Below are positions 10,100 to 22,139 of a stretch of DNA of 64,000 nucleotides, in pieces. The notes under the pieces were generated by a model. It was not told the origin of the DNA. It saw only the letters and a program-made list of their open reading frames with translations, and did not search any database. Source of the DNA: Sanderia malayensis (lineage: Eukaryota; Cnidaria; Scyphozoa; Semaeostomeae; Pelagiidae); NCBI GenBank assembly GCA_013076295.1, contig RQOL01000535.1, positions 62,001 through 126,000 of the forward strand. Direction: 5' to 3'. Position 1 is the first letter of the stretch. Each line of letters opens with the position of its first letter. A program made the translations under genes and the position numbers.

Positions 10100-13000
10100 C
10101 CCTCTAAAAGTGCCGAGATTAATAAACGGTAATCGTTATCCCTCCTTATATAATATGTGAGCGGTGACGGAAATTCGCCTCAAAGCCCACCCGCTCCGGG
10201 TGTTGTAGCCACCCTGGCCCTTTCCTGCTTTTCGTGTTCTTTTTCGAAAACGCTTCGATTTATTCCCCTTAGCCTCCTTTAGTGTACCTGCTCTTTTTCT
10301 GCTTAAATTTCGCAGTGTTTTTCGAGATTTTCTCACTTTTCTCCTTCGAAAATTCTTCCGCCCTTTGTTTTCGTCTGATCTCTGCTTTGTGTGCTCTGTC
10401 AGATGCTGCAGTGCCCGCTGCTCTCCTCGGCTTTTGTTTTGCGTGCGAGGGGGCGATGTCCCGAGCTTCCTCGCGTACTGAACTCTTCCAATCGAACATT
10501 GTTATTAGTAAAACGGTAATCGTTATTGTTATTAGTTGTAGCCTCGTATCTACATTTTGTTGCACCATGTTTGATTAGCCTCGTTTTGATTAGGCGCGTT
10601 CATAAGAGCTCATGGCAGATTACGAGAAGTCAATGTTTATGCTTTTACACTGTTTTAGGATGTACCATTGGGTTCTGGTCAATTGCGGGTTGGCTGGAAT
10701 TGATGGAGGGGTTGTTGCTTGCTGATGACAAAGGAAAAGCGTATTTTCTTTGTTCTGGTGGGTTGACTTTTGATAACTTGATTTTTGTCTTCTTCGAGTG
10801 GAGTCGAGACAAGTTCTTGCTAAGTTTCGCAATGTCAAATAAACATAAAGCAGGATACTTTACAACAAATGACAAGTTACTGTTTGTAGGCTAGGCAACT
10901 CATTGAAAGTAGAATTTTCGCTGCATTAAGGCATGTTATTAGAATCAGAATTTGTCTTACAATGTGAGCAACAATAGTTCCAGTAAAATTTTTGCAACAA
11001 CGTCCATTTGATCCTCGAATGTCACGCGCAGTTTGAAACTTCTGCTATAGTTAGACCCAACTCGTCTTGTATCTTATACTGTCACACTGAGTTCAGCAGA
11101 ATTTGGAATATCCCTTGCTCGTATTGAATCTCTCTTTCTCCCACAGAGTCCACAATCTCTGTCTGCTGCTCATCTGTTGGAATAATATTGTTCTTCTTTC
11201 TCATTTGTTGCAACAAATACATATTCTTCCTTCACTTCTGATTTACGAAAGTTTGGTGAAATTGTATTTGCGAATATCTTCAACCACTGTTCAACCAATG
11301 TGTCATACTCAAGGGAGGTCAGTGCTGCCCTCCTTAATTTTATTTCTTGCTCACTAAAATTTAGCTGAATTTAACACCTTATGGGTAGGTACTTCATTCG
11401 TAATCCCTTCTCATGTGCCTTAACTTGTGCGTAAATTTTGTCAAAGTTATTGAAAGATTTTTCAAAGGTATCATCAAAGTGCGTTTGAAATTCTTTATAA
11501 GCAAGATTCTTGTTAATAACATCAACATCAAGCTCTAATTCAGTTTCCCTTGCCTTTTCTGTAATCACGGGTTAGAGCACGTGTGGTTTAACCAAGTTTA
11601 ATGGACAGGCACCTCACTGCTCGCTGTTGCGCCATGTAGCATTCCTCCCCAGTGGGTGGTCAGTTGGCTTTGGATTACATGCGTGCTGCATGCTTGCCGA
11701 ATTTCTGCTCGGTTTTAATGTTTTATTGCTTGTTTATCTCACAATTGGCTGCCAGTTTCAAGAGGTTATTTTAGCATTCATTGATTGCTGTTGTGGCTTC
11801 ACCGCTGGGCTTGTTTCGACATATTATAGCTGCCTGGCCACACCGGAATTTCAAGTTGGAAAGTTGCTCGTTGTATCGTCCCTTCAGGCCCGCATTCTCG
11901 GTGAGATCGTTCCATTTATTTTGCTGTTTCTTATGCTCTCACATGTACATCCATGCTTATCTAAATTAATGTACATAATTTTAACGAACCTACAGATTGC
12001 GAAACTCCTTTTTGCTGTTGCTCGCCTTTTATTGGCATTCTTACCTTGCCCGATATACGCGTGTCTTTGTTACTTTTCTTCGTTCATTACCTCGGCTCTA
12101 TATTTTGCCCTTGCGTCAACTGTACGTCTTGACTTTGGCAATACCCGTGTTCAGTATACACAATTGCAGCGTTTATCCATGCCAAAGGCGTTTTTAACAA
12201 CTGATTCGTCTGCTGCGCTGTCGAAAACTTTCGGCTCTTGTCGTCGAGGTTCCCCTCGTTAACATTTTCGTTTCTCGGTCGGAAGCAACCAGCGTTCACA
12301 TCGGGCGCGTCTGCCAGCCAGGGCGGCCAGAGTTGCAAATTCCCGCTGCAATATGCCCAAAATTTAAAATCCACCGCAGAGGCACTGTATGGCTGCAAAG
12401 ATAACCATGTAGTGCTACTGTTTTTTGAGAGAAGGCACCAACAACTTCTATGTTCTGAAGGCTGCGTAGGACAGATCTTTGTGTTGCTGGATATCACTCT
12501 TATAGCCATTGTGTGCTTTGCAGTTTCTTTGTGTTGCTCAAGATTTGAATCTTGCCTGAGTATTAACTTTGCAAAAAGTACAGTATGCCATGTCGGATTC
12601 ACCAGGAGCTTGCTTCGCTCACATGTATCTCCTTTGCTGTTCAGGCTTAAAATTGCTTGCGTCGTCAAAGTGACTTGTCTCTCCATTCTGTCAATATGCC
12701 AAGATAGGGCAATAGGCCAAACACAAATATTATGCCAGCAACCTTAGAATATGACAATATGTCAACCCTGCCAGCAAATCTCTCGCAAATTGCAACCTTT
12801 CGACACCCTAGACTTAAACGCTCGTTCACGTTGCACACCCCCTGCGGCTCTAGCAAACATCTCAAAACACCTCAACACAGCCTAGCCTATGCTGCACTCG
12901 CACTAACATTCCCACTGTTAGTTGATGCATCACACCCAGCCAAGTGCTGCAGCAAATTTCGTTAAGTTAATCATTTGCTTATTCTCTTGCTCGTTTGCTT

Positions 13001-13129
13001 TGCTTCTTTTCCGGATACTCATTATAATCCTGTCACATGTTTTCACGCTTCTGCTGTCTATGGCTTGGCGCCTAGTTCCATTAAGGCTCTTACGGCACAC
13101 AGAGCTTCAGTCAACACTGTTCGGGACTC
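10100..13129. other. Unresolved repeat-derived region
   Basis: Three kilobases with overlapping medium frames on both strands and none convincing. On the minus strand, 10269-10568 encodes a Lys/Arg-rich stretch (SDRAHKAEIRRKQRAEE), and 11371-11568 encodes a charged helical stretch (FQTHFDDTFEKSFNNFDKIY). Either could be a remnant of a retroelement gag-like frame. The plus strand of 11600-13100 is pyrimidine-rich with long open frames caused by composition bias. I cannot assign a family. Confidence 0.3.
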
Positions 13130-14280
13130 ACATGCGTGAGTCAGTATTGCCTTTCATTCGGCCTGCGGCTGTCCGTGCGTGACCAGCCACGCTAAAAAAA
13201 TTGTGCCTATCAGAACCTCCCCTGCGCGAGTCAGTATTGCCTTGCATTCGCACTGTCTCTGTCTTTGCATGATGAACGGATCCAAAATCTTTGCTATCAG
13301 TGGCTCACCTGCTTGAGTCAGTATTGCCTTGCATTCGGACTGTCACTGTCTTTTCATTGCGAACTAATCCACAATCTTTGCTATTAGCGGCTCACTTGCT
13401 TGAGTCGGTATTGCCTTTGCATTCGGACTGTTGCTGTCTTTGCATGATGAACTAATCCAAAATCTTTGCTATTAGCGGCTCACCTGCTTGAGTCAGTATT
13501 GCCTTGCATTCGCACTGTCGCTGTCTTTGCATGATGAGCCAATCCAAAATTTTTGCTATTAGCGGCTCACCTGCTTGAGTCAGTATTGCCTTGCATTCGC
13601 ACTGTCGTTGTCTTTGCATGATGAACTAATCCAAAATCTTTGCTATTAGCGGCTCACCTGCTTGAGTCAGTATTGCCTTGCATTCGCACTGTCGCTGTCT
13701 TTGCATGATGAGCCAATCCAAAATCTTTGCTATTAGCAGCTCACCTGCTTGAGTCAGTATTGCCTTGCATTCGCACTGTCGTTGTCGTTGCATGATGAGC
13801 CAATCCAAAATTGTTGCTATCGGCGGCTCACCTGCTTGAGTCAGTATTGCCTTGCATTCTCACTGTTGTTGTTTTTGCACGATGAACTAATCCAAACTCT
13901 CTGCTATTTGCGGCTCACCTGCTTGAGTCAGCATTGCCTTGCATTCGGACTGTCACCTTTTTGTTGCTGAGCCAATCCAAAATTGCTGCTGTCGGCGGCT
14001 CACGTGTGTGAGCCAGTATTGCCTTGCATTTGGCCTGGAGCTGTCCTTGTAGGATGAACCAATCCAACATTGTTGCTATCAGAGGCTCACATGCGTGAGC
14101 CAAGTATTGCCTTGCATTCGGCCTGCAGCTGTTCCTGTAGGATGAGCCAATCCATAATCTTTGCTATCAGCGGCTCACATGCGTGAGCCAGTATTGCCTT
14201 GCATTCGGCCTGCACCTGTCTTTATAGGATGAGCCAATCCAAAATTGTTGCTATCGGCAGCTCACATGCGTGAGCAGGGT
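13130..14280. repeat. Minisatellite array, 87-bp unit, about 13 copies
   Basis: Direct repeats of an 87-bp unit whose core is GGCTCACCTGCTTGAGTCAG followed by TATTGCCTTGCATTCG. Copies diverge gradually toward the right end, where the core becomes CTCACATGCGTGAG. Each left-side unit contains TGAGTCA within an imperfect palindrome. Because 87 is divisible by three, the minus strand shows periodic open frames (29-residue repeats, e.g. 13626-13808); these follow from the unit length and are not evidence of a gene. Confidence 0.95.
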
Positions 14281-14339
14281 AGATTCGCGTTGCATAGCTT
14301 CGGCGTTGGCGCTGCGACTACTGTCACGGTACCACGAGC

Positions 14340-14990
14340 CCTCCATTCCACACTTTTGACGACTCAGCTGCCTGAGTCAGTATCAGTCTCGGTATGACAA
14401 ACCACTCCGCATATCAGCAACTCATCTGGATGAGTCAGTATCACCTTGCATTATATGACACACCGACTCCGCATATCAGCGTCTCACCTCCGTAAGTCAG
14501 TATCGCAATTGGTGGGTGGCTGTATCTGTATGGCACACCAACTCTGCATATCAGCGGCTCACAGGGATGAGTCAGTATCACATGTGGCCGGTGGCTGTAT
14601 CTGTATGACACACCAACTCTGCATATCAGCGGCTCACGAGGATGAGTCAGTATCGCAATTGGTCTGTGGCTGTATCGGTATGACACACCGACCCCGCATA
14701 TCAGCGACTCACCTCTGTGAGTCAATATCACATTTGGCCGGTCCCTGTGTCTGTATGACAAACCGACCCCGCATATGAGCGACTCACCTCCGTGAGTCAA
14801 TACCGCATTTGGCCGGTCCCTGTCTCTGTATGACAAACCGACCCCGCATATGAGCGACTCACCTCCGTGAGTCAATACCGCATTTGGTCGGCCCCTTTCT
14901 CTGTATGACAAACCGACCCCGCATATCAGCGGCTCACCTCCGTGAGTCAATATCGCCTTGCAATTGGCTGGTGGCTGCCTCTGTATGGTG
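14340..14990. repeat. Minisatellite array, 75-bp unit, about 8-9 copies
   Basis: Direct repeats of a 75-bp unit with core CGACTCACCTCCGTGAGTCA and a CGCATAT spacer; successive GAGCGACTC units start at about 14701, 14776 and 14851, exactly 75 apart. The core resembles that of the neighbouring 87-bp array, so the two are probably related. The minus-strand frame 14441-14950 is a 25-residue periodic artefact of the unit length. Confidence 0.95.
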
Positions 14991-14999
14991 AGCAGACAC

Positions 15000-16050
15000 T
15001 ATCTTCTGCCTCTTGTCGTCGTTCGCTATATCTTTCTCTCTTCCTTTTCCGTCCTCACTCTCCGCTTTCCCTAGGATACTCTCAGCCAGACATTCACATT
15101 CCGATTCCTGGTAGAAGGGTGAAGTAAAGATTAGGGCGATTGGCCGTCACCCTTCGGGTTCGTTCGGCCGGAAATCTGTGCTTTCCCTAGCCAATCACCT
15201 GACAATAAAGTGCAGTATTCTGCGGCCAAATCAGGGCAGTGCACAGATGCCCAATTTACCCGCAAGTCGATCACCACTCTGGTTGTGGCTCGGTTGGGGT
15301 TGGACATTAACGGACAGATATAAACTTTTGCCTTGTTTATCTTCAGTCAGGTCTGTCGAAGCTTGCTATATTTTCAACTCAATACTTTCTTGTAGTCCAG
15401 CCATGAAATACCCCCTGAGAAGATTGGTGATTGTTTTTGTAGCCATATTCACTTCTGCTTTGTCAACCTTTTGCTACCAATTGCTAAGTCACCTATTGTT
15501 TACCCGAATCTAAAGGCAGGCTTAACTATCCATTCAACCCAAACTACACCTTTTTGTATGTCATATACAACCAGAAAGAATAACAACGACAACATTTTAC
15601 GCACAGGACGGAGCCCCAGCTTAATGAACATATTAATCTCAGTGCCCATCGAGGTAGTGGCTTCCGGTTTGGGTATTGCATTTGATTTGCTTCCTTTTCT
15701 GACTCTTTTTTTTTCTTCTTGTGCATTTTGCAGTGGAGACAGAAAAACAACACAAGTTTTATGTGGGAGTAGGCGGAAATGGTTCATGGAAGCAAACGTC
15801 TCATCGGTCCTACGCGGGGGGTCTTATATTCAATATCTGATACCCCTTTGTAAAGTGTAATTTGGTGAGTCTATGAAAAGTGAGAGCTAAGGCTTGAGCG
15901 AGCACTTGCTGCCAGAAATTACGCTCCGCATAATCCCCATAGACGAAACAAAACATTACAACAGGGAAAGTATATGGTAGTGTATAGTGTAGTAAGTGTA
16001 ATAACATCTCAATGTCTTTGTATTGTAGAACTCCTGATTAAGTCGAATGT
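15000..16050. other. Unannotated stretch
   Basis: No convincing gene. It contains a hairpin-prone GC-rich patch near 15140-15175 (GGCCGTCACC...GGTTCGTTCGGCC) and pyrimidine-rich tracts. It may be the flank of the DIRS-like element or of the minisatellite-bearing repeat. Confidence 0.3.
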
Positions 16051-16760
16051 GAGGATGGTTTTTCGAAACACCAACCGTAAGGTTGATAATGCGTTTTAGA
16101 AACACCTGACCGGGGGGATGACCTTGCACGCAAAATTGAGCAGACCGATCAAAGATTGTAATTCTTTGAGAGTAGCGGTGCGCTTAGATGTCCACAGGTT
16201 AAGTTCGTGACGAAGGCGAGATATCTTGTCATCGGGGAGGCGGGCTTGCATGATATTAGAGTCCAATATAATCCCTAGAAATTCGAGAACCGTGGACAGC
16301 CCTTGGTGTTTTGTGGAGGGCTAGGGGGACGCCGAGATTTCGAAAAGCCGTTAGCATGCTTGTCAGACTGATTTGACAGTTGGATTTGGCGTCCCCCCAG
16401 TGAAAATGCTGGTACAATGATCAAAAACATCTAAGAGAGGAATAACAAATGAAATGCCGCATTTATTTGTTACACTCCATTCCAGGGCGTCTGGAAGGGG
16501 GTTGAAAATGAACGGGGTACTTCGAAGGCCGAAGGGTATAGCTTTGTCGAAATAGTATTTTCCTTTCCATTTCATACCAAGGAGTTCCGGTAATGACTTC
16601 TGACGAAGTTGGTTCTGTGCGCACGTTACACTTGCTTTCGGCATGATAGCAATGGTAAATAATAATCTTGTTGTTCAAAAGTTGGTAAATTTTGAATAAG
16701 AATTCGAGTTCGTGTGTCTCTAGCACGGCACACGCAATTCAAGTGAGGGCAGAATTAGAA
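16050..16760 (-). pseudogene. DIRS/Ngaro-like reverse transcriptase fragment (broken)
   Basis: On the minus strand pieces read LLGMKWKGKYYFDKAIPFGL then RSTPFIFNPLPDALEW (16640-16470), the reverse transcriptase palm region of tyrosine-recombinase retrotransposons. Further on come LEFLGIILDSNIMQARLP and TLKELQSLIGLLNFACKVIP (about 16290-16070), the typical downstream connection and RNase H entry. The catalytic region corresponding to YxDD is disrupted (the IPLLDVFDH segment) and several stops and frameshifts break the frame. It is an inactive fragment with no recognisable ends. Confidence 0.75.
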
Positions 16761-16989
16761 AAACAGATGATTTGTTCGGAATGCTAGGTGCTAGTCACGA
16801 GTGCGTTTGCCGTATTCTTATTGGTTAAAGAGAATAGACGTATGCCGTATTCGCGTTCCTATGCTATAACATGTTAAGTCCTTTTCGCATAGATAGTGGC
16901 GCCCCGCCATTGATTTGGCTTCTTGTCACCTAAACGTTAATTAATTTATCTGGGGGCTACAAAATTATTAACAACAATTCATGACAGGC

Positions 16990-17512
16990 GGGAATTGAGA
17001 ATTAATGGTTATCCTCTACAACTTATTGACTATACTATTCGTATGTTTCTTAATAAATTATATCAGCCACCTATTTATAAAGATACTGTTCCACACAAGA
17101 AAATTTGGTTTGTCTCCCGTTCTTAGGATTTCATTCTCTTCAAATACGTAAAAAACTTAATAAGATCTTTTCTGAAGTCTATCCATATACTAAACTTCAT
17201 TTCAATTTTCCTCCTCTAAACGTATCTCGTCTTTCTTTCATTTTAAAGACAGTTTTCCTTTTTCCATTTGTTCCCAGGTTGTTTATCAATTTAAGTGCAC
17301 AGGTTGTAATGCCTGTTACTATGGGAAGACCTCCCGCCATTAAACAACTCGCAGCCGGAAACATTTAGGAATTGGAAAAGTGACCTGCTTTTCCAATTGA
17401 CCACCTGTTAAGTCTTCCTTTTCGGTCATACTCGATCACCTTATTGCCTCTTGGCATGAGACCACTCTTGCCAACTATTCTATTTTAAAGAAACCATCCA
17501 ATGAGTTTGATC
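16990..17512 (+). pseudogene. Penelope-like element, 3' part: RT end and GIY-YIG endonuclease (left piece)
   Basis: In shifting plus-strand frames the sequence reads LRINGYPLQLIDYTIRMFLN, then VPHKKIWFV, LPFLGFHSLQIRKKL, then VVYQFKCTGCNACYYGKTSR. This is the conserved connector of Penelope-like elements leading into their GIY-YIG endonuclease, including the cysteine pair. Several frameshifts are present. The 5' part of the element is absent, as is usual after incomplete reverse transcription. The frame is then interrupted at 17513 by foldback M3 and resumes at 39442. Confidence 0.85.
17504..17512. repeat. Target-site duplication of M3, left copy (AGTTTGATC)
   Basis: Nine bases that recur exactly at 39442-39450, directly after the other end of M3. 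The duplicated bases belong to the Penelope-like endonuclease frame, so they mark a single insertion event. Confidence 0.9.
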
Positions 17513-18729
17513 GGCTATCTTTAAAACACCGAATACGGAATCCGGAATCCGGAATAATAATAATAATTATTGTTATTATCATTCAACTAGTGAACATAAC
17601 TATAAATATATTTACAAAAAAGCAAAACTTGCAATTGTATTCCTCGCCAGCCCATGTTTAAAGGAAGGTATTGTGACGCTGCTCTTTATCACACCTGGTA
17701 TCCTATTCTAGAGTATGCTACCCCGAATACATACAGAATTCATGCCGACGGCCACAATGGATGTGCTAGGAAGTAGAACGGTGACCTTTGTCCGGACATT
17801 GTATATGATTTCTCTTCTCTGGAAAAGTTCAGGCAAAAATACAGAGTTCTGATGATGTAATGTTTTGCAATGTCCCATTAAAATCAAATAAGTTGTTGGA
17901 GTGAAAAGAACATCAGAGAAACGAACGCCACTGTTTACTGTTTACTGTTTATCAAAACTAGCAGAAAACGTCTTAGAATAACTTGTTCGAGTATATAGAT
18001 ATGATAGGTTATAACCAATTACCAATTAAACCTTCTTAACTTATTCTGAAGACTACATTATGGTTTTCCGCTTTGGTTTTGGAACGGATCACTCCGCCAT
18101 CACACAACTAAACAAGGACAACTGGCTATTACTAAAAGCGGGAACGGGGAATGGTCGGGGAACTGAATAACCTGGGAACGACCGGGGAACGGTCGGAGAA
18201 CGGAAGTATGAAACCGTTTGAAATTTACCAGTTAAATAAATGCGGAAACGTTTATTAGACAGGGCATATACTAAAAACACCTCACATCCTGCCTAACGTT
18301 TGTTTTTATTCTTGATACGTGTTAAGGAGGCCTTGGAATATCAGAAACTGCCAGGTGACTTTTTGGGAAACGCCCAGTTTTCACGTGGTTGATGACGTCA
18401 TAACTGGTACAAAATTGATCTTGAATCAGCTATAACTTCTCTCATACTCCATCAATTTAAGAAATATTAACGGTTTCGTGCTCCTTGCATAAAGACTGAT
18501 AATTTGATATATAGTATAATTAATTTGCGCATGTCAGCATTTTTGGTGATGACGTCATCGAAACATTTTTTCCACATAAGTAATCCCAAACTGGTTAAAG
18601 TTATATAAAACATAAAACGGAACAAGGATTTATTGATTTTAAGGAAAATAACACTGTTTTTTTTGTGAAAAAATAGCTTAAGGCAAAAAATCGCTATCTG
18701 AGGAATCACTTTTTCTTCCTCTGAAGTCG

Positions 18730-19615
18730 TGAAATCTTCTTCCCACTCAGAATTTTATTCAACTGGCCCCAAAAATATGCTCACTTCTGAGTCAGCAGAA
18801 TAATTTTGGAATGATGTGGCATCAGGTCGTCAAGGCGTCTTTTCTGGTCGCTTTGTTGGTGAGGGAACTTCCACTTCACTTTCTGACTCTCTGTCAGCGT
18901 CATTTCCGTCATTTGTGACTTTCTTTTTCTGCCGACGTGATCAGATGAGGGACGGAGGCAACTGGTTCCCTTTAAACCAGATATGAGTGAATCTGCTTAG
19001 CTGCTCATTAAAGGTCCAGCCACACATTTGTGGATCAATACGCCTCACATTTGCATTTAGACTGCGCAACCACACATAACTCTGCAAGTTTGCGCGTTTC
19101 ATGTCTTCGCTCAGCGATTTCGGATTTGCTGGAATCGCAGCGGAGGATTTCGCTTTCAAGCGTTATACAATCGAATTCTTGTTTGTACATAGGATTCCTT
19201 TGCCATGCCAGAGTACATTATGGTCTGCATGAACGTTTCGACATCATTAAATGTAGCATCATTTACATTTTCTTCGGACCCCAAGCTTTGAATCCGTTGA
19301 CATGAAGTTTTATCTTTCAATAACTTTTTATGACGCTTATTTTCCAATGTTAAACATGTAGGATGTTGTATCCGAACCTGTTATTGCATGCATTTGTGGA
19401 AGAATGTTGCAAATATCAACTTCTAAGCCAAAGCCTGTCTCCGAAATTATTTGATAAAAGAAGCTGGTGCAGTTGCTGAGAGGCCTCTCTTTTGCACAAG
19501 ATGGATAATTGACGGGATGGCAATGTTTCAGTGAAGCTCCGAGATACGTATCTATATTTGTTTCACGCAAATACTGCAATATGCAAATCCACAACCTGCA
19601 GCGAATGCATTGCAA
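18730..19615 (-). pseudogene. Inverted duplicate of the P-element gene 3' end
   Basis: The minus strand encodes HAITGSDTTSYMFNIGK, then KRHKKLLKDKTSCQRIQSLG, ETFMQTIMYSGMAKESYVQT and LQSYVWLRSLNANVRRIDPQ in neighbouring frames, ending with an acidic tail (SEWEEDFTTSEEEK). It mirrors 20889-21600 with few differences. The similarity to the other copy stops at LEVDICN; upstream of that the two copies diverge, so this is a partial inverted duplication, not an independent gene. Confidence 0.7.
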
Positions 19616-19689
19616 CTTGAAATCCTTAACGACCAGTACCTCGATAGAAGTTTTTAAAGCCAGTACAAGCTAGAGGAGAGGTGAAAAGT

Positions 19690-21600
19690 TGAGGAAGGTG
19701 CACTTTGAAAGCTTCAATCAAAAGATAACTCAAGGAAATGATTGGCAAGCATTTTTTGATAGTGATGAAAATAGAGAAGATCTGTTTAAGCTAGCCACGC
19801 GTTCTTCAAGAGTGATCATGGCCGGCAACTTTTACAGATGCCAATGATAATAACGTGCAGAAATCAAGCGTTCAGGATTACCAAAAATTACCAAGCGTAG
19901 AAAAAATGGAAACAAGTAACCATGAAGAGGCAGATGCAAAAATGATTTTGCACGCAGCCTCGAGGGATACTCCAATAGTTGCTGTGTCGAAAGATACAGA
20001 TGTTTTGTGCTTCTAACACATTCCATGAATACATGCGACCAAGAAAAGTCTTGGTTCCAGGGCCGCACTAACGACTTTGGGGGCCCTGGGCTCACGGGTG
20101 TTACGGGCCCCTCCCATGTATACATAGATAAGGTGCTGAGAGAAAAGATATTTGCAGACAGAAGTAAGGAGGCATATGATCAATGGATTAGGTTTGATGC
20201 TTCGCGATCCTTTTTCAATTTCCTCTTTTTTGCTCCACGCGAATATCTGTCACTCATATCGAAAACTTAAAGTGTGCATGAAGGCCAAAATTGGTTTTCT
20301 CAGGGCCAGTTTATATGGAGGAGGGCTAGCTCTCCTCAGAGGGCTGGATTTGATGCTTGTTTATAGAATTTTCCATCTTTCTTGCGAGGGCTGGAAGCAC
20401 GAGAGGAAACATTTTCACAGCTATTTGTTCACCATGATAACTTGTTGCCATGCTCTTAACCAAGCATATTGTTTTGGCCTATCACCATCGAAATCTATAT
20501 TTTTGAATTCCATTATACTTTCATATTTATGGAGAGCAGTGATTAGAATGTCCGCGACAAAGTTTCGTTTTTCTTAAATTCTACGAACGAAATACCGCCG
20601 GGAACGTTAATTAATCGGTTCTAATCATAGTTCCCATAGGGTCACTCTTCTACGGACAAACAAAGTAATCGCAGTTAACTTGAAATGATTTAAATTCTGA
20701 TCCATCTCCATCCATCTCTGTTTCCACAACTGTTTTAAAAATCCATCAAAAAGTTTGGGGCCCCCAACTGCTCGTGGGCCCCTGGGCCCGGGCCCGTTGG
20801 GCCCGGTGGTTAGTGCGGCCCTGCTTGGTTCATGTGTATAGATAGGCAGAGGTTTGTCGATATTGGAAAAGTAGCTAAGTATCTAGAAGTTGATATTTGC
20901 AACATTCTTCCACAAACGCATGCAATAACAGGTTCGGATACAACATCCTACATGTTGAACATTGGAAAATAAGCGTCATAAAAAGTTATTGAAAGATAAA
21001 ACTTCATGTCAACGGATTCAAAGCTTGGGGTCCGAAGAAAATGTAAATGATGCTACATTTAATGATGTCGAAACGTTCATGCAGACCATAATGTACTCTG
21101 GCATGGCAAAGGAATCCTATGTACAAACAAGAATTCGATTGTATAACGCTTGAAAGCGAAATCCTCCGCTGCGATTCCAGCAAATCCGAAATCGCTGAGC
21201 GAAGACATCAAACGCCCAAACTTGCAGAGTTATGTGTGGTTGCGCAGTCTAAATGCAAATGTGAGGCGTATTGATCCACAAATGTGTGGCTGGACCTTTA
21301 ATGAGCAGCTAAGCAGATTCACTCATATCTGGTTTAAAGGGAACCAGTTGCCTCCGTCCCTCATCTGATCACGTCGGCAGAAAAAGAAAGTCACAAATGA
21401 CGGAAATAACGCTGACAGAGAGTCAGAAAGTGAAGTGGAAGTTCCCCCACCAACAAAGCGACCAGAAAAGACGCCTCGACAACCTGATGCCACATCATTC
21501 CAAAATTATTCTGCTGACTCAGAAGTGAGCATAGTTTTGGGGCCAGTTGAATAAAATTCTGAGTGGGAAGAAGATTTCACGACTTCAGAGGAAGAAAAAG
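19690..21600 (+). pseudogene. P-element gene: PIN/FEN-like nuclease family protein, interrupted and frameshifted
   Basis: The plus strand reads HEEADAKMILHA and VAVSKDTDVLCF (about 19921-20014), then, after the hAT insertion, VDIGKVAKYLEVDICNILP and HAITGSDTTSYMLNIGK (about 20840-20970), then the same C-terminal frames as the minus-strand copy. HEEAD..., DTDVL and HAxTGxDTTS...GK form the conserved core of a widespread animal transposon-derived family; the acidic residues and GxGK-like turn resemble XPG/FEN1 nucleases (PIN fold). That structural comparison is mine. Stops and frameshifts (TAA at 20015 and after LNIGK) make it inactive. A possible C-terminal CXC part of the same family survives at 48.65-48.9 kb. 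Confidence 0.65.
20058..20823. mobile_element. hAT MITE (766 bp) inside element P
   Basis: The ends are inverted copies of CAGGGCCGCACTAA(C/G)(G/C)A. It is flanked by an exact 8-bp duplication CTTGGTTC (20050-20057 and 20824-20831). CAGGG termini and an 8-bp TSD are diagnostic of hAT transposons. GC-rich subterminal blocks (GGGCCC) surround AT-rich non-coding sequence. It splits the P-element gene. Confidence 0.92.
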
Positions 21601-22139
21601 TGATTCCTCAGATAGCGATTTTTTGTCTTAAACTATTTTTTCACAGAAAAACAGTGTTTTTTTCCTTAAAATCAATAAATCCTTGTTCCGTTTTATGTTT
21701 TACATAACTTTAACCATAACATAACTTTAACGTTTTACATAACTTTAACTTTAACGTTAGGCAGGATGTGAGGTGTTTTTAGTACATGCCCTGTCTATAT
21801 AGAACGTTACGAAACGTTTATCTATTATAAATGTAAATAAAATTTACAGTCTTAATAGGTAAATAAGGTAAACTTTATAGTTTTAATGTATGTAAACAAG
21901 GAAAGACCAGATGCATTTTGTGAATGTGAATATCGCCCGCTTTGATGACTTCCGATTCGCTGTTTGTATCATCACTCAGTCCAATGCGAGCTGTCAACGA
22001 TGTCTGTTCAACACCAATATTTTAGTGGTCAGGGGGTAGACTGTAGGTCAGAATTAATGACTCGTCTAACCAATAACATATAATGAAAAAATATACATAC
22101 TTTGCCCCATGAAACAAACTCGAAGAATTAAATAACGAG

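Larger units (their letters stand above)
18256..21797. mobile_element. Element P: DNA transposon with inverted internal duplication
   Basis: Inverted ends of about 45 bp start TAGACAGGGCATRTACTAAA. They are flanked by TAT on both sides, a 3-bp duplication in the left arm of M2. Nearly the same 0.8-kb segment is present twice in opposite orientation (about 18590-19424 minus, 20889-21740 plus), carrying the 3' end of the element's gene. The right arm lacks the segment matching 18300-18590 and has instead three CATAACTTTAAC repeats. The superfamily is uncertain: a 3-bp TSD and an XPG/FEN-like nuclease gene might fit Academ, but I recall that family only loosely. Confidence 0.75.

Noticed and set aside
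10060..10100. tRNA or snRNA gene
   Set aside because: A simple hairpin only; no cloverleaf, A/B box or snRNA signature visible.
11627..12747. Two long plus-strand frames and a 199-codon minus frame (12087-12686)
   Set aside because: Mutually overlapping, with no recognisable motif and strong strand composition bias; I could not support any as a real protein.
13626..14950. Repeat protein on the minus strand (29- and 25-residue repeats)
   Set aside because: Open frames follow from unit lengths of 87 and 75 bp, both multiples of three; other frames are open too and no start, signal or splice context supports a gene.
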